DNA from: Saccharibacillus brassicae
Lineage (GTDB): Bacteria; Bacillota; Bacilli; Paenibacillales; Paenibacillaceae
DNA: 64,000 nucleotides
Assembly (NCBI RefSeq): GCF_006542275.1
Contig: NZ_CP041217.1
Coordinates: forward strand, 3,846,501-3,910,500
Direction: 5' to 3'
The notes below the pieces were generated by a model, which was given only the letters and a program-made list of their open reading frames with translations, was not told the DNA's origin and made no database searches. Position 1 is the stretch's first letter, and every line of letters starts with the position of its first letter. The position numbers and the translations under genes are program-made. Positions 23,714 through 32,821 of this stretch are shown here, in pieces.

Positions 23714-24118
23714 TTACTCGCCCAACCTGCCGTAAGCTTCGTCGTCTACCGGCTCCAGCCACTGCGTCTCGCCGGGCGTCAGCGCCAGATGGACGAACCA
23801 GCTGTCTTTGTTCGCTCCGTGCCAATGTTTGACATGCGGCGGGATATTGACGATATCGCCGGCTTTGAGAGGCTGCGCCGGTTGGTTCTCTGCCTGGTAC
23901 CAGCCTTCGCCGCCGGTCACGATCAGCACCTGGCCGACTTGGTGGGTATGCCAGTTGTTGCGGGAACCGGGCGCGAACGTGACGCTGCCGATCGCAGCAT
24001 TAAGCGGGGAGCTGTCGGTGAACACCAGGTTGAGATAGGTCTCGCCGGTAAAATAATCGTTGTCGATTTGGCTGCCGAGCGGGAATAACCCGCCGCCGTT
24101 CAGTTCTTCGTAAGCCAT
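23714..24118 (-). CDS. Single-domain cupin protein
   Basis: A 134-residue small beta-barrel protein. Metal ligands of the first cupin motif are in NNWHTHQVGQVLIVTGGEGWY and of the second in PPHVKHWHGANKDS. Homologues of this size and pattern are often annotated as cupin domain or carboxymuconolactone-decarboxylase-associated proteins; the reaction is unknown. I start at ATG 24118 because AGGAGCG precedes it; the longer frame to 24265 overlaps the divergent gene's start and has no ribosome binding site. Confidence 0.85.
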   Translation of the reverse strand: MAYEELNGGGLFPLGSQIDNDYFTGETYLNLVFTDSSPLNAAIGSVTFAPGSRNNWHTHQVGQVLIVTGGEGWYQAENQPAQPLKAGDIVNIPPHVKHWHGANKDSWFVHLALTPGETQWLEPVDDEAYGRLGE

Positions 24119-24240
24119 AGTGTATCGCTCCTTTTTCAAAAATGTTGTATTTGCACGTAAATAGACTTCCTCGACGAGTTTGGCTATACTGGAAAAAAGT
24201 TTGGAATCCGCCGCGAATCGCGCGCTGCCCGAGAGGATGA

Positions 24241-24780
24241 ATGATATTGAACCCATTGAACCCATTTAACACATTGGACACGAAAACGGTAACCGTCACG
24301 ACGCACGAAGGTTTGGAGCAGGCTTTTGCGATTCGCAGAGACGTATTCGTCGCGCAGCAGGGCGTTCCGCTGGAAGACGAATTCGACGAATTCGATACGC
24401 TTGACGGCCGCTGCCGCCATCTGCTGATCCTCAGCGGAGAAACGGCGGTCGGCACGGGCCGGATTCGGGCCGTCGACGGCGCGGGCAAGCTGGAACGGAT
24501 CTGCATCTCGGCGCCGTACCGCAAGCATGGCATCGGCCGCATAATCCTGAACGGATTGGAGCGGCTTGCCGCCGGGCAGGGTCTGCGCCGGGTCAAGCTG
24601 CACGGCCAGACGCAGGCGAGAGGCTTCTACGAGAAGCTCGGCTACCTCGCCGCGTCGGACGAATTTATGGAAGACGGCATTCCGCATCTGCTGATGGTCA
24701 AAGAGCTGCCGGACCCCGCGGCTTCCGCGGACCCGAAGGAACGCGCGGATTCGGCACAATCCGATCCGTTTCCATTATAG
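24241..24780 (+). CDS. GNAT-family N-acetyltransferase, ElaA/YjcF-like
   Basis: A 179-residue acetyl-CoA-dependent acetyltransferase. The N-terminal motif is FAIRRDVFVAQQGVPLEDEFD, typical of the YjcF/ElaA branch. The acetyl-CoA loop is ISAPYRKHGIGRIILNGLE (Q/RxxGxG/A form). GFYEKLGYLAASDEFMEDGIPH closes the domain. Start ATG 24241 follows GAGAGGATGA. The tail after about residue 160 is low complexity. Acceptor substrate unknown. Confidence 0.87.
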   Translation: MILNPLNPFNTLDTKTVTVTTHEGLEQAFAIRRDVFVAQQGVPLEDEFDEFDTLDGRCRHLLILSGETAVGTGRIRAVDGAGKLERICISAPYRKHGIGRIILNGLERLAAGQGLRRVKLHGQTQARGFYEKLGYLAASDEFMEDGIPHLLMVKELPDPAASADPKERADSAQSDPFPL

Positions 24781-25012
24781 AACCGAAGTCCCGTCGGCGT
24801 CACGGCCCGCGGCAGCATTAGGCAAAGGATCGGGACGATCGGGCTTATGAACGGCCGGGTTTCTTTTTCCCGCAGCGTTCTACCGTTCGTCTTCGATCGC
24901 TCTCCCGCGCGTTCCCGCCGCCCCGATCGTCGTTCGAGTTCCGTTTGGGGCCGCGCTCGGGTAATATAGGGGGACTACGTATTTACTCAACGCCGGAAAG
25001 GGGCACGCCCGA

Positions 25013-26356
25013 TTGAAACTGTTCATTCACCGCAAAGACCTGCGCACCGAAGATCTGGCAGCTTTCGACTATGTGCGGGAGGCCGGGGTTCCGGTGATGC
25101 ACCTGCTGATTCTCGATCCTTTTCTGCTGCAAAAAGACCGGGACAAGGAGCACAGCGGCGTCAATTTCCTGCGTCACGTCGCGCGTCTGCGCAAGCTGTA
25201 CGACAAAGCGGATCGCACGCTGCACGTCGTCCACGGCGATCCGGCGGAAGTGCTGGACTGGCTGCTGCGCGAGCTGCAGGGCAGCGAAAGCGAGATCGAC
25301 GAAGTGGTGGCGCACCGCGACTTCACGCCTTACGCGCGCGAGCGCGACCGCAAAATGAAGCAGGCGGCAGACAAGCATGATATTCCGTTCACGCTGCTCG
25401 TCGACTCGCTGATGATCGACACGGAGCGGTTCGCCGAGTTCACCGGCAAAGACGGCCATTACAAAATCTTCGCCGCGTTCCACAAAAAGTGGCTGGAGTA
25501 TCTGTCCCACGCGCCGAATGAACCGTCTTCGGTCAAGCTTGACGATCTGGAAGAAGGGAAGGCGAAGCCGGACTGGCCGAAAAAGTTCGATGTGCCGCAG
25601 AGCCTGGCCGAACACGAGCCGGCGGACGAATGGGAAGAGAAGCTGACTCCTTTTCTGGAAAACGATATAGCGGAGTACGGCGACAAGCGCGACTATTACC
25701 CGGAACTGCCGGCAAGCGGCGTCAATCCGCACGTGAACGCCGGCGCCGTCTCGCTGCGCGAGCTGTACGCCCGGGCGATCCGCCGCCAAGGCAATGACGA
25801 ATGGGTGCGCCAGCTCGCGTTCCGCGATTTCTACTATTATCTGGCGATCTACGACAAAGACTATTTTGCCTATGAGAAAAAATACGATCTGTCTGCTTTG
25901 ACCGACGAACATTTCGAGCGCTGGGCCAAAGGCGACACGGGCATTCCGGTCATCGACGCGGCGATGCGGGGGCTGAACGAGACAGGGCTCATGCCGAACC
26001 GGCTGCGTATTCTGTGCGCGATGTTCCTCACCAAAAACCTTCAGTGTCCGTTCACGCTCGGGGAAAATTATTTCCGCCGCAAGCTGCTTGATTACGACAA
26101 CGTGCAGAACCGCGGCAACTGGCTGTGGTGCGCGTCGCTGGGCGCCAATTCGGCTCCGTATTTCCGCGTCGTGAACCCGGTGACCCAGTCCGAGAAATAC
26201 GATCCGAACGGCGAGCAGATTCGCGAATGGCTGCCGGAGCTTGCGGACGAAGACGTCAAGACGGTGCACAAGCCGAGAAAAGACGCGATCGTCGATCTCA
26301 AAACTTCCCGCGCGGAGGCGATCGAGACGTACAAAGCGATCGTGAACGGAGGCTGA
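25013..26356 (+). CDS. phr: Deoxyribodipyrimidine photolyase (cryptochrome/photolyase family)
   Basis: A 447-residue flavoprotein that uses blue light to split UV-induced cyclobutane pyrimidine dimers. The N-terminal antenna-binding domain begins KLFIHRKDLRTEDLAAFDY. The FAD-binding domain contains NDEWVRQLAFRDFYYYL, WAKGDTGIPVIDAAMRGLNE, MPNRLRILCAMFLTKNL and DYDNVQNRGNWLWCASLGAN. The start is TTG 25013 behind AAAGGGG. Its stop lies 5 bp before the next gene, so it is the first gene of a tight cluster with a dipeptidase and a DUF2357 nuclease. Confidence 0.92.
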   Translation: MKLFIHRKDLRTEDLAAFDYVREAGVPVMHLLILDPFLLQKDRDKEHSGVNFLRHVARLRKLYDKADRTLHVVHGDPAEVLDWLLRELQGSESEIDEVVAHRDFTPYARERDRKMKQAADKHDIPFTLLVDSLMIDTERFAEFTGKDGHYKIFAAFHKKWLEYLSHAPNEPSSVKLDDLEEGKAKPDWPKKFDVPQSLAEHEPADEWEEKLTPFLENDIAEYGDKRDYYPELPASGVNPHVNAGAVSLRELYARAIRRQGNDEWVRQLAFRDFYYYLAIYDKDYFAYEKKYDLSALTDEHFERWAKGDTGIPVIDAAMRGLNETGLMPNRLRILCAMFLTKNLQCPFTLGENYFRRKLLDYDNVQNRGNWLWCASLGANSAPYFRVVNPVTQSEKYDPNGEQIREWLPELADEDVKTVHKPRKDAIVDLKTSRAEAIETYKAIVNGG

Positions 26357-26361
26357 ACGAG

Positions 26362-27360
26362 ATGCGGATCATCGACTTGCACGGCGACGCATTGGCCAAA
26401 ATCGAAGCTTCGCGCGGCGGTTTGTCGTTTGCGGACGCGCCCGAGCTTGCGACGAACCGGCAGCGGCTGAAGGAAGGCGAGATTGCCGTTCAGGGCTTCG
26501 CCGTATTCGTCGATCCGGCGCTGCCGGGTTCGATGCGGTTCCAGTCGTGCCTGGACCAGATCCATTATTTTTACGCCGAGATTCTGGACAAGCATGACGA
26601 CATGACGCTCATCACGGACTGGCCGCAGATCGCGCAGCTTGCGGATGGACAGACCGGGGCACTGCTCACACTCGAAGGCGTGGACCCGATCGAAAACGAT
26701 CTCAAACGGCTGCATCTGCTGTACCGGCTGGGCGTGCGTTCGGTCGGGCTGACGTGGAATTACGCCAATCAGGCGGCCGACGGGGTGCTGGAACCGCGGG
26801 GCGGCGGGCTTACGACGCTCGGCCGGGACATCGTGGCGCTGAACAACCGCTACCGCATGCTGACCGACGTCAGCCATCTGAACGAACGGGGATTCTGGGA
26901 AGTGCTGGAGCTGGCCGACTATCCGGTTGCGAGCCATTCCAACGCCCGCGCGCTGTGCGACCATCCGAGGAATCTGACCGACGAACAGGCGCAGGCAATG
27001 TTCGGGCGCGGCGCGCCGGTGCATGTCGTGTATTATCCGGAATTCGTGCGGCTGCAAAAGCGTTCGGCTGCGGAAAAAATATCGGCCGGACCAGGCGCTT
27101 CCGTCCTCGCGGCGCCGGGACCGGTCACGATCGCGGACGTAATCCGGCATATCGACCATCTGTGCGCGCTCGGCGGCGAACGGCATATCGGCTTCGGTTC
27201 GGACTTCGACGGCATCGACGCGACGCCCGAACGGCTGGAGCACGCGGGACAGACGCAGAATCTCATTAACGAACTGCTGAAGCATTACGGCGAGGAGCAG
27301 GTGCGGGGCTTTGCCTACGGCAATTTTGCGCGTTATGTGTCGAAGATCGGAAAGGACTGA
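26362..27360 (+). CDS. Membrane dipeptidase (peptidase family M19, renal dipeptidase-like)
   Basis: A 332-residue zinc amidohydrolase-fold dipeptidase. Metal-site motifs: DLHGDAL at the N-terminus, TLEGVDPI (bridging Glu), LTDVSHLNERGFWEVLEL and PVASHSNARAL (His ligands), and GFGSDFDGID near the C-terminus. It is expected to cleave dipeptides, including D-containing ones. Start ATG 26362 has GGAGG upstream, 5 bp after the photolyase stop; a longer frame from 26125 inside the photolyase gene is an artefact. It ends 6 bp before the nuclease gene. Confidence 0.9.
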   Translation: MRIIDLHGDALAKIEASRGGLSFADAPELATNRQRLKEGEIAVQGFAVFVDPALPGSMRFQSCLDQIHYFYAEILDKHDDMTLITDWPQIAQLADGQTGALLTLEGVDPIENDLKRLHLLYRLGVRSVGLTWNYANQAADGVLEPRGGGLTTLGRDIVALNNRYRMLTDVSHLNERGFWEVLELADYPVASHSNARALCDHPRNLTDEQAQAMFGRGAPVHVVYYPEFVRLQKRSAAEKISAGPGASVLAAPGPVTIADVIRHIDHLCALGGERHIGFGSDFDGIDATPERLEHAGQTQNLINELLKHYGEEQVRGFAYGNFARYVSKIGKD

Positions 27361-27366
27361 AATATC

Positions 27367-29244
27367 ATGACCTCTTATCGGTCGGCTGCTCCCGATTCGG
27401 GCACCGAGCTGCTGCGGATCGAGAGCGACCTGTTCGAACTGTATATCGCCGGGGAGCCGCTGCACGAGACGGTCGAACGGCTGGCGCTGCATCGGGGCGC
27501 CGACCAAGGGGAGCGTCTGACCGCGACGTTCGACGTCGCTGCGAGCTCGCCGCGCCTGACGGGCTGCACGGTGGCGCTGTTCTCGCCGGAGAGCGGCAAG
27601 CTTGAGCAATGGGAAGCCGGCAGACCGGCTTATCCGTGCTTCTACGAGACCAAATCGTACGAACTGACGCTGGTCAAAGCCGATCCGTCGCTTGAGCTGA
27701 CTTTTCATCATGAAAATGCCAATCTGCGGCGGCGGATCAAGCCGAGAGGGCGCAACGTGCTGTCCGGGGCGCTCGATTTCGGCAGCGAGATCGGCGAGAG
27801 CCGGCTGGAGATCCGGTTGAACGGCAGGCCGCTGCTGGTCGTCACGATCGAAGTGTTCCCGGCCAAGCTCGATTACCGGCGCGATTATGCGCGTCTGGTC
27901 GAAGAAGTCGGCGAAGAAGCCTATGACCTGGCGTTCGATTTCCTGCGCCGGACGTATCGCCCGGCGCAGGAGCGGGAGACGCCGCGGCAGAGCCTGGCGG
28001 AATTCCACGCGATTTTGCGCCGCATCTTCGAGCGGATCGAGAGTGCCATGGCGCGGATCGCCAGCCATCCGCATCACCGGCTGGAACGCGAGCACCGGCT
28101 GGTCGAGAGCGGGCGGGTGCGCCGGGCGGATCGCTCGGGGCTGGAAGATCTGCGGCGCCATCCGCACCGGCTGCGCCCCGACGAGCGCGGCTGGCTCACG
28201 CTTGATGTGCGGCAGCCGCAGGCGGGGCGCGGCGTCGGCCCGTCCGGCGAAGAAGCGCAGCCGGTCCGCTACGCGCCGACCCATCTGCGCGAGACCCGGC
28301 GCATCCTCTCGGCCGATACGGACGAGAACCGGTTCCTGCGCTGGATGCTGGAGCGGACCGAGCGCCGGGTCGAGGCGCTGCGCCGCGAACTCAAGCGCAG
28401 CCGGTCCGGCCGCGATCCGCTGCTGGACCGCGAGCTTGCGCGGATCAAGCGCCGGATCGGCGTCATGCTGGACGCCGATTTTCTGCGCGGCGCCGCTCCG
28501 CTGCGGCGCGTGAACGTCAGCCTCGTGCTGCAAATGGCACCGGGCTACCGCGAGATGTACAAGCTGCATCTGCTGCTGCTCAAAGGACTGTCCATGCGGG
28601 AAGGACTGACGCGGCTGTCCGTCAAAGACACCGCACAGCTCTACGAATACTGGTGCTTCCTGAAGCTGCACCGGCTGCTGGCGAGCCGCTGCAGGGTCGT
28701 GCGCCGCCAGAGTCCGGAGATCGACCGAAGCGGCCTGTTCCCGTCGCTGATCCGCGGCGGCCGCTCGCGGATCGAATACGAACATCGCGCAAGCGGCGCG
28801 CGGCTCTCGCTGCTGTACAATCCGTCGATGCTGGGCCGCAGCCGCCCGACGACGGAGCAGAAGCCGGACCTGCTGCTGACGCTGGGCCGCCCGGACAGGG
28901 CGGAAGAGACCAGCTTCGTGCTCGATGCCAAATACCGGATCGACCCGGCCGTCCCCGGCAGTTCCTACGCTTCGCTGTATCATGCGCCGGGTCCGCTGGA
29001 AGAAGACATCAACGTCATGCACCGCTACCGCGACGCCATCGTGCGGCGCAGCGGGGAGAGCGGGCAGTACGAACGCAGCGTGGCGTCCGCCTGCGTGCTG
29101 TTCCCGTACGCGGACGAAACGGAGTTCGCCGGCCATCACTTCTACCGCAGCCTGGACAAAGTGGGCGTCGGCGCCCTGCCGTTCCTGCCCGGCTCGACGC
29201 GGCTTGCGGAACGGTGGCTGGACGAACTGCTGGATACGAACTGA
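27367..29244 (+). CDS. DUF2357 / McrC-like PD-(D/E)xK nuclease
   Basis: A 625-residue protein. Residues 1-165 form a beta-rich N-terminal domain; about 170-420 are helical and Arg-rich, as in DUF2357 proteins (HLRETRRILSADTDENRFLR). LYEYWCFLKL (425-434) is the McrC/DUF2357 signature. The nuclease core has Pro500-Asp501 (EQKPDLLL) and Asp520-Ala-Lys522 (FVLDAKYR), a PD-DxK active site. Such proteins are the cutting partner of McrB-like AAA+ motors, so I pair it with the gene at 16590, although 8.8 kb lies between. Start ATG 27367 is 6 bp after the dipeptidase stop. A terminator follows directly. Confidence 0.85.
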   Translation: MTSYRSAAPDSGTELLRIESDLFELYIAGEPLHETVERLALHRGADQGERLTATFDVAASSPRLTGCTVALFSPESGKLEQWEAGRPAYPCFYETKSYELTLVKADPSLELTFHHENANLRRRIKPRGRNVLSGALDFGSEIGESRLEIRLNGRPLLVVTIEVFPAKLDYRRDYARLVEEVGEEAYDLAFDFLRRTYRPAQERETPRQSLAEFHAILRRIFERIESAMARIASHPHHRLEREHRLVESGRVRRADRSGLEDLRRHPHRLRPDERGWLTLDVRQPQAGRGVGPSGEEAQPVRYAPTHLRETRRILSADTDENRFLRWMLERTERRVEALRRELKRSRSGRDPLLDRELARIKRRIGVMLDADFLRGAAPLRRVNVSLVLQMAPGYREMYKLHLLLLKGLSMREGLTRLSVKDTAQLYEYWCFLKLHRLLASRCRVVRRQSPEIDRSGLFPSLIRGGRSRIEYEHRASGARLSLLYNPSMLGRSRPTTEQKPDLLLTLGRPDRAEETSFVLDAKYRIDPAVPGSSYASLYHAPGPLEEDINVMHRYRDAIVRRSGESGQYERSVASACVLFPYADETEFAGHHFYRSLDKVGVGALPFLPGSTRLAERWLDELLDTN

Positions 29245-29294
29245 CAAAAAGCCCACGGCTTTCGCGGCAAGCGCGAAAAGTCGTGGGCTTTTTG
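29245..29294 (+). terminator. Terminator of the photolyase-dipeptidase-nuclease cluster
   Basis: CAAAAAGCCCACG (29245-29257) pairs with CGTGGGCTTTTTG (29282-29294), extended by inner CTTTTCGCG-type pairing. No terminator separates the three genes upstream. Confidence 0.88.
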
Positions 29295-29421
29295 GGAACG
29301 GTCGATGAATGGAACAGACGATGACCGGAGGATGAGATCAATGCTGCTGCCGGCGTTCGTCCGAACTTACGCCGGAGCGATGTCCCGCCGCTCCTTCAAC
29401 TCGCCGGCCGACTTGGCCGCC

Positions 29422-31833
29422 TTACTTCGCCAGCGCCGCGATCTCCGCGGCGCTCAGCGCCCGGTCGTACAGCTTCACTTCGTCCAGGCTGCCGCCGAAA
29501 AAGGCGTCCGAAGCGAAGCGGCTTTTGCCGAGCCAGGCTTCGCTTGCGCGCACGTCGCGCGGGTCGTAGGTCATCTCCGCATTGGTGCCGGCGGCTTGGC
29601 CGTCCACGTAGAGCGTACCGGTGCTGCCGGCGATCGTGACGGCGACATGCACCCATTTGCCGGTCGGCAGCGGAGCCGCGCTCACGATACTTTGGTCTTT
29701 GCCGTCGCGGTGGATCGTGAACTGGGCGCCTTTGCCCTGCGAAGGGGTCAGGAACATATGGCGGTCCAAGCCGCTGCCGAAATCGAGCACGCGCTGCCAG
29801 TCGGCGCCGCCGTTCCATTTGACCCAGCCGGCGAACGTGAAGTCCTGCGCGTCGGCGACGGCGCCCGGCAGGTTCACGTAGCCGTCTTTGCCGTTCAGCA
29901 CGGCGGCTTTGCCGCTTTTGCCGCCTTTGACGTACGACGCGCCGTTCTCGAGCGTGCCGTTATAGCCGTTCGGGGAACCGTCTTTGAGCCGGTTTTTCGA
30001 AGCGTCTTCGAAGCCGTACGCGGCGATCAGCGGGCTCTGCGCCCGGGCCGGTACGGTCAATTTAAAAGACTTGTTTTTCCGCGCCTCGCCGTTCGTGATC
30101 GCCGCCGTCAGCGTGACTTTGGCGTCCTGTTTTCCGGCGGCCGGACGGGTAACGACGCCGGCGTTCGAAATGACGGACGGGTCCGACGACGTCCACGCGA
30201 TCTGCGTGCCTTCGGTGCCGGCAGCCGGCAGCGTCAGATCGTAATACGTATCGCCGGCAGCGTTCAACTCAAGCGCTTTGTCGACGGCGGATACGGCGAC
30301 TTTGGCCGAGGCTTTGCCGGTCTTGGTGCCCCATACGCTTGTGCCCGCCGCGGACAGGGCGCTCAGCGTCAACGTGCGCTCGCCCGATACCGGATGGGTC
30401 CCGCGGAGAAACAGTCCCTTGTACACGACCCCGTTCGTCGTGATCGTGACCCGGTTTTCGCCTTCGAGCTTCCACGTACCGGAGGCCGCCCCGGCAAGCG
30501 TGCCGTCGGCTTTGAGCGTCACGGACACGTCGGAGACGATGTCGGCGCTGATGGCTTTGCCCTGCGCGATCCAGCGGTAGTCGCCCGGAATCTCCGCGGC
30601 CTGCACTTTGGCCGACGCGTCGGTCTCGCCCGCATAGCGGTACGGCGCGACAACCGGCCAACCGTCCGCGTTCATGAACATTTCGTGCACCCGGATCTCG
30701 TGCTGCTCGCCGCGTCCCGGGAAGCGGGAGTGGAAAATGAGGAACTGCTTGCCCGTCTTCGCGTCGTAATAGGCGGAGTTGTGTCCCGGAGAGACGGCGC
30801 CGAAGCCGACGCCGGTACCCGGATCGCCGAGCTTGCGTTCGAACAGGTAGTTGCCGATCAGCTTCACGCCGTACGGTTCGATCGAATCGTCGTCGAACAG
30901 CGGCTTCGACGGGTCGGACTTCACGTTGGTCATATCGTTGCCCTGCGCGTCGAGGAACGGACCGTCCGGCGTCTTCGAGCGCATGACGCGCACGTTGTAG
31001 CCGCCAACCGCGTCCAGTCCGCCGAACGACAGGTACATGTAGTAATAATCGGTCTTCGGGTTATACAGCATGTACGGACCTTCGATCCGGCTGTGATTGC
31101 CTCCGATCAGCTTCTTGCCGTAGCCTTGGCCGGGCAGCTGCTTGCCGGTCTTCGGGTCCATTTCGAGAATGAAGATCCCGCCGGAATACGAACCGTAGAC
31201 CATCCACAGTTTGCCGTTTTTATCGAAAAAGACGTCCGGGTCGACCGCGTTCGGATGTTTGGTCGCATCGTAGATCGTGCCGTCTTCGCTTTTCTGGTCC
31301 CACATGCCCGATTTCAAAATGATGCCCGTATCCTTGTACGGACCTTCGACTTTGTCCGAGACGGCGATTCCGAGCGCGGAACGCGGGGAGTCGCCTTTGC
31401 ACGCATTGTAATACATGTAGAACTTGCCGTCCGCAAGCTGGATAACGTCGGCCGCCCACAGCGTATCGGTCTGCGCCCAATCCAACGCTTCCTTGAGCTC
31501 CGTCTTGACGTTGGGAATGATCGGGTTGGTATTCGTCACGCCGGATGCGATCAGGTCCCAGTTCATCAAGTCTTTCGACTTGGCGGCCGCGAGATGCGAG
31601 CCGAATACATAGAAGGTGTCGCCGACTTTGATGACGGACGGATCATGCACGGACGCTTCGCGGAAAGTCGGGGCTTTGGCGTTGAACGTCGGAAACTGTA
31701 CCGCTTGGCTCAGCGCTGCGGCGGGAGAAGCGGCAGCCGCGGCGGGCGGCGACAGGACATCGGCGGACAGGGGAAGCAGCAGAGCGGCGGTCAGGGCGGT
31801 GACGCCGGTTTTTACCCAAATTTTTCGGTTCAT
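29422..31833 (-). CDS. Secreted GH43 arabinanase-like enzyme with Ig-like and LamG domains
   Basis: An 803-residue exported glycoside hydrolase, probably an endo-arabinanase. The signal peptide (1 to about 36) ends in AAAAA. The five-bladed propeller (about 50-380) has the catalytic base in SVHDPSVIKV, the pKa-modulating Asp in NAVDPDVFFD and the acid Glu in HSRIEGPYMLY. Residues about 390-490 resemble the C-terminal beta-barrel of Bacillus arabinanases (DGTLAGAASGTWKLEGENRV). A bacterial Ig-like domain (about 500-590) and a concanavalin/LamG carbohydrate-binding domain (about 600-800) follow. Start ATG 31833 has GGAG upstream. No transport genes adjoin it. Confidence 0.9.
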   Translation of the reverse strand: MNRKIWVKTGVTALTAALLLPLSADVLSPPAAAAASPAAALSQAVQFPTFNAKAPTFREASVHDPSVIKVGDTFYVFGSHLAAAKSKDLMNWDLIASGVTNTNPIIPNVKTELKEALDWAQTDTLWAADVIQLADGKFYMYYNACKGDSPRSALGIAVSDKVEGPYKDTGIILKSGMWDQKSEDGTIYDATKHPNAVDPDVFFDKNGKLWMVYGSYSGGIFILEMDPKTGKQLPGQGYGKKLIGGNHSRIEGPYMLYNPKTDYYYMYLSFGGLDAVGGYNVRVMRSKTPDGPFLDAQGNDMTNVKSDPSKPLFDDDSIEPYGVKLIGNYLFERKLGDPGTGVGFGAVSPGHNSAYYDAKTGKQFLIFHSRFPGRGEQHEIRVHEMFMNADGWPVVAPYRYAGETDASAKVQAAEIPGDYRWIAQGKAISADIVSDVSVTLKADGTLAGAASGTWKLEGENRVTITTNGVVYKGLFLRGTHPVSGERTLTLSALSAAGTSVWGTKTGKASAKVAVSAVDKALELNAAGDTYYDLTLPAAGTEGTQIAWTSSDPSVISNAGVVTRPAAGKQDAKVTLTAAITNGEARKNKSFKLTVPARAQSPLIAAYGFEDASKNRLKDGSPNGYNGTLENGASYVKGGKSGKAAVLNGKDGYVNLPGAVADAQDFTFAGWVKWNGGADWQRVLDFGSGLDRHMFLTPSQGKGAQFTIHRDGKDQSIVSAAPLPTGKWVHVAVTIAGSTGTLYVDGQAAGTNAEMTYDPRDVRASEAWLGKSRFASDAFFGGSLDEVKLYDRALSAAEIAALAK

Positions 31834-32104
31834 ACATAGTCTCCTTCAGAACATTTAGTAAATTAATTTGTTAATCAAGATAGAACAATGAAGGACATGG
31901 TTTATGGAAAAAATAACTTTGATACCGCTTACACCGAATAATAAACCGAAAACGACTCTCTTTTCAAGTCTTAATTTACGGTCTGCTAAAATTTGTCGAT
32001 TATAAAATAAACATTATGGTTAATCTATAAGAAGGGTGAACCGTTTTTTGTTTGGCAAAGAAAGCCTGAAGGTTTTGGATCTTATGTCTATAACCACACA
32101 TGCC
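31834..32104. promoter_or_regulatory. AT-rich upstream region of the GH43 gene
   Basis: The region is AT-rich from about 31855 to 32050 and gene-free. It should hold the GH43 promoter and regulator sites. TTAATTTGTTAATCAAG near 31863 is a palindromic-looking element. Confidence 0.35.
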
Positions 32105-32137
32105 AAAAAGCCCCGAATCCCGGCTGCCCGGGGTTCG
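32105..32137 (-). terminator. Terminator of the 101-residue gene
   Basis: Read leftwards, CCCCG and CGGGG close a GC-rich hairpin followed by CTTTTT. Confidence 0.65.
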
Positions 32138-32193
32138 AAGCTTCATGCAGCGGTAGCAAAGCGGTAAATGCGCTCCGTGCTTAGTCCGCGGCG

Positions 32194-32499
32194 TCAGCCG
32201 ACGGCGGGAAACGGATTATGCTTCAGGCAGACGAGCGTCACGTACCCGTCATGCACGGACACGACAGCCCGCGTCGTACGAACGCCGTATAAAATATAGG
32301 AGCAGCCGTTGTCGCGCCGTCCTTCGTATTTGTCGATGCGCCGCGGCGTGCGGAGGAACTCACTCAGCATCTCGTCGTCGAAATGGGCGCGTTCCATGTC
32401 CCGTTCCGCACGTTCGGTCAGCAGCAGCCGATTTTGCTCCAGCGCCTCCTTCAAATGTGCCGCAATCACTTCCGAGTCCACTCCACCAGATTTGATCAT
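32194..32499 (-). CDS. DUF4258-like small protein
   Basis: A 101-residue cytoplasmic protein. The central part, ERAERDMERAHFDDEMLSEF followed by DNGCSYILYGVRTTRAVVSV, resembles DUF4258 proteins, which have a RelE-like fold. That match is by pattern only. Start ATG 32499 has AAAGGAGGC upstream, so expression is credible. No antitoxin gene adjoins it, and toxin function should not be assumed. Confidence 0.6.
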   Translation of the reverse strand: MIKSGGVDSEVIAAHLKEALEQNRLLLTERAERDMERAHFDDEMLSEFLRTPRRIDKYEGRRDNGCSYILYGVRTTRAVVSVHDGYVTLVCLKHNPFPAVG

Positions 32500-32784
32500 C
32501 CGTAAGCCTCCTTTTGCTTTTGTGCGTGTTCGCTTTTTCGCTGTCTCGCTTTAATGAGTGAATGGTTTTGCTTAGACTCTATTTTGCACAAAAAAGATTG
32601 TTTCGTAAAGAAGTTTAATAAACCACCAGTCAAAAAGTACGGAATACCGCCGTTCGTCGCCCGCTTGGTTGACGCTGCGTCCTTTTTTGTTTAAGCTGGA
32701 ATTCGTTGTGTCCGGGCTGCGTGCCGCGGACCGAGGAGCGGGTCGATATCGCAACATTAACAATATTTTCACTTCTTCAAAAGG

Positions 32785-32821
32785 CACTTGTGCTATCCTC
32801 GTGTGCAAGGAGGTGTTCGAG
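32785..32821 (+). promoter_or_regulatory. Extended -10 promoter and strong ribosome binding site
   Basis: TGTGCTATCCT near 32790 resembles an extended -10. AAGGAGG at 32807-32813 is a perfect Shine-Dalgarno. The nearest in-frame codon at normal spacing is CTG 32822. Upstream, 32500-32784 holds no gene. Confidence 0.45.

Noticed and set aside
29305-31839. 844-residue rightward ORF
   Set aside because: Antisense of the GH43 gene; no ribosome binding site or protein motif.
32194-32499. DUF4258-like gene considered as a RelE toxin with antitoxin
   Set aside because: No small DNA-binding partner gene adjoins it, and the resemblance is by pattern only.
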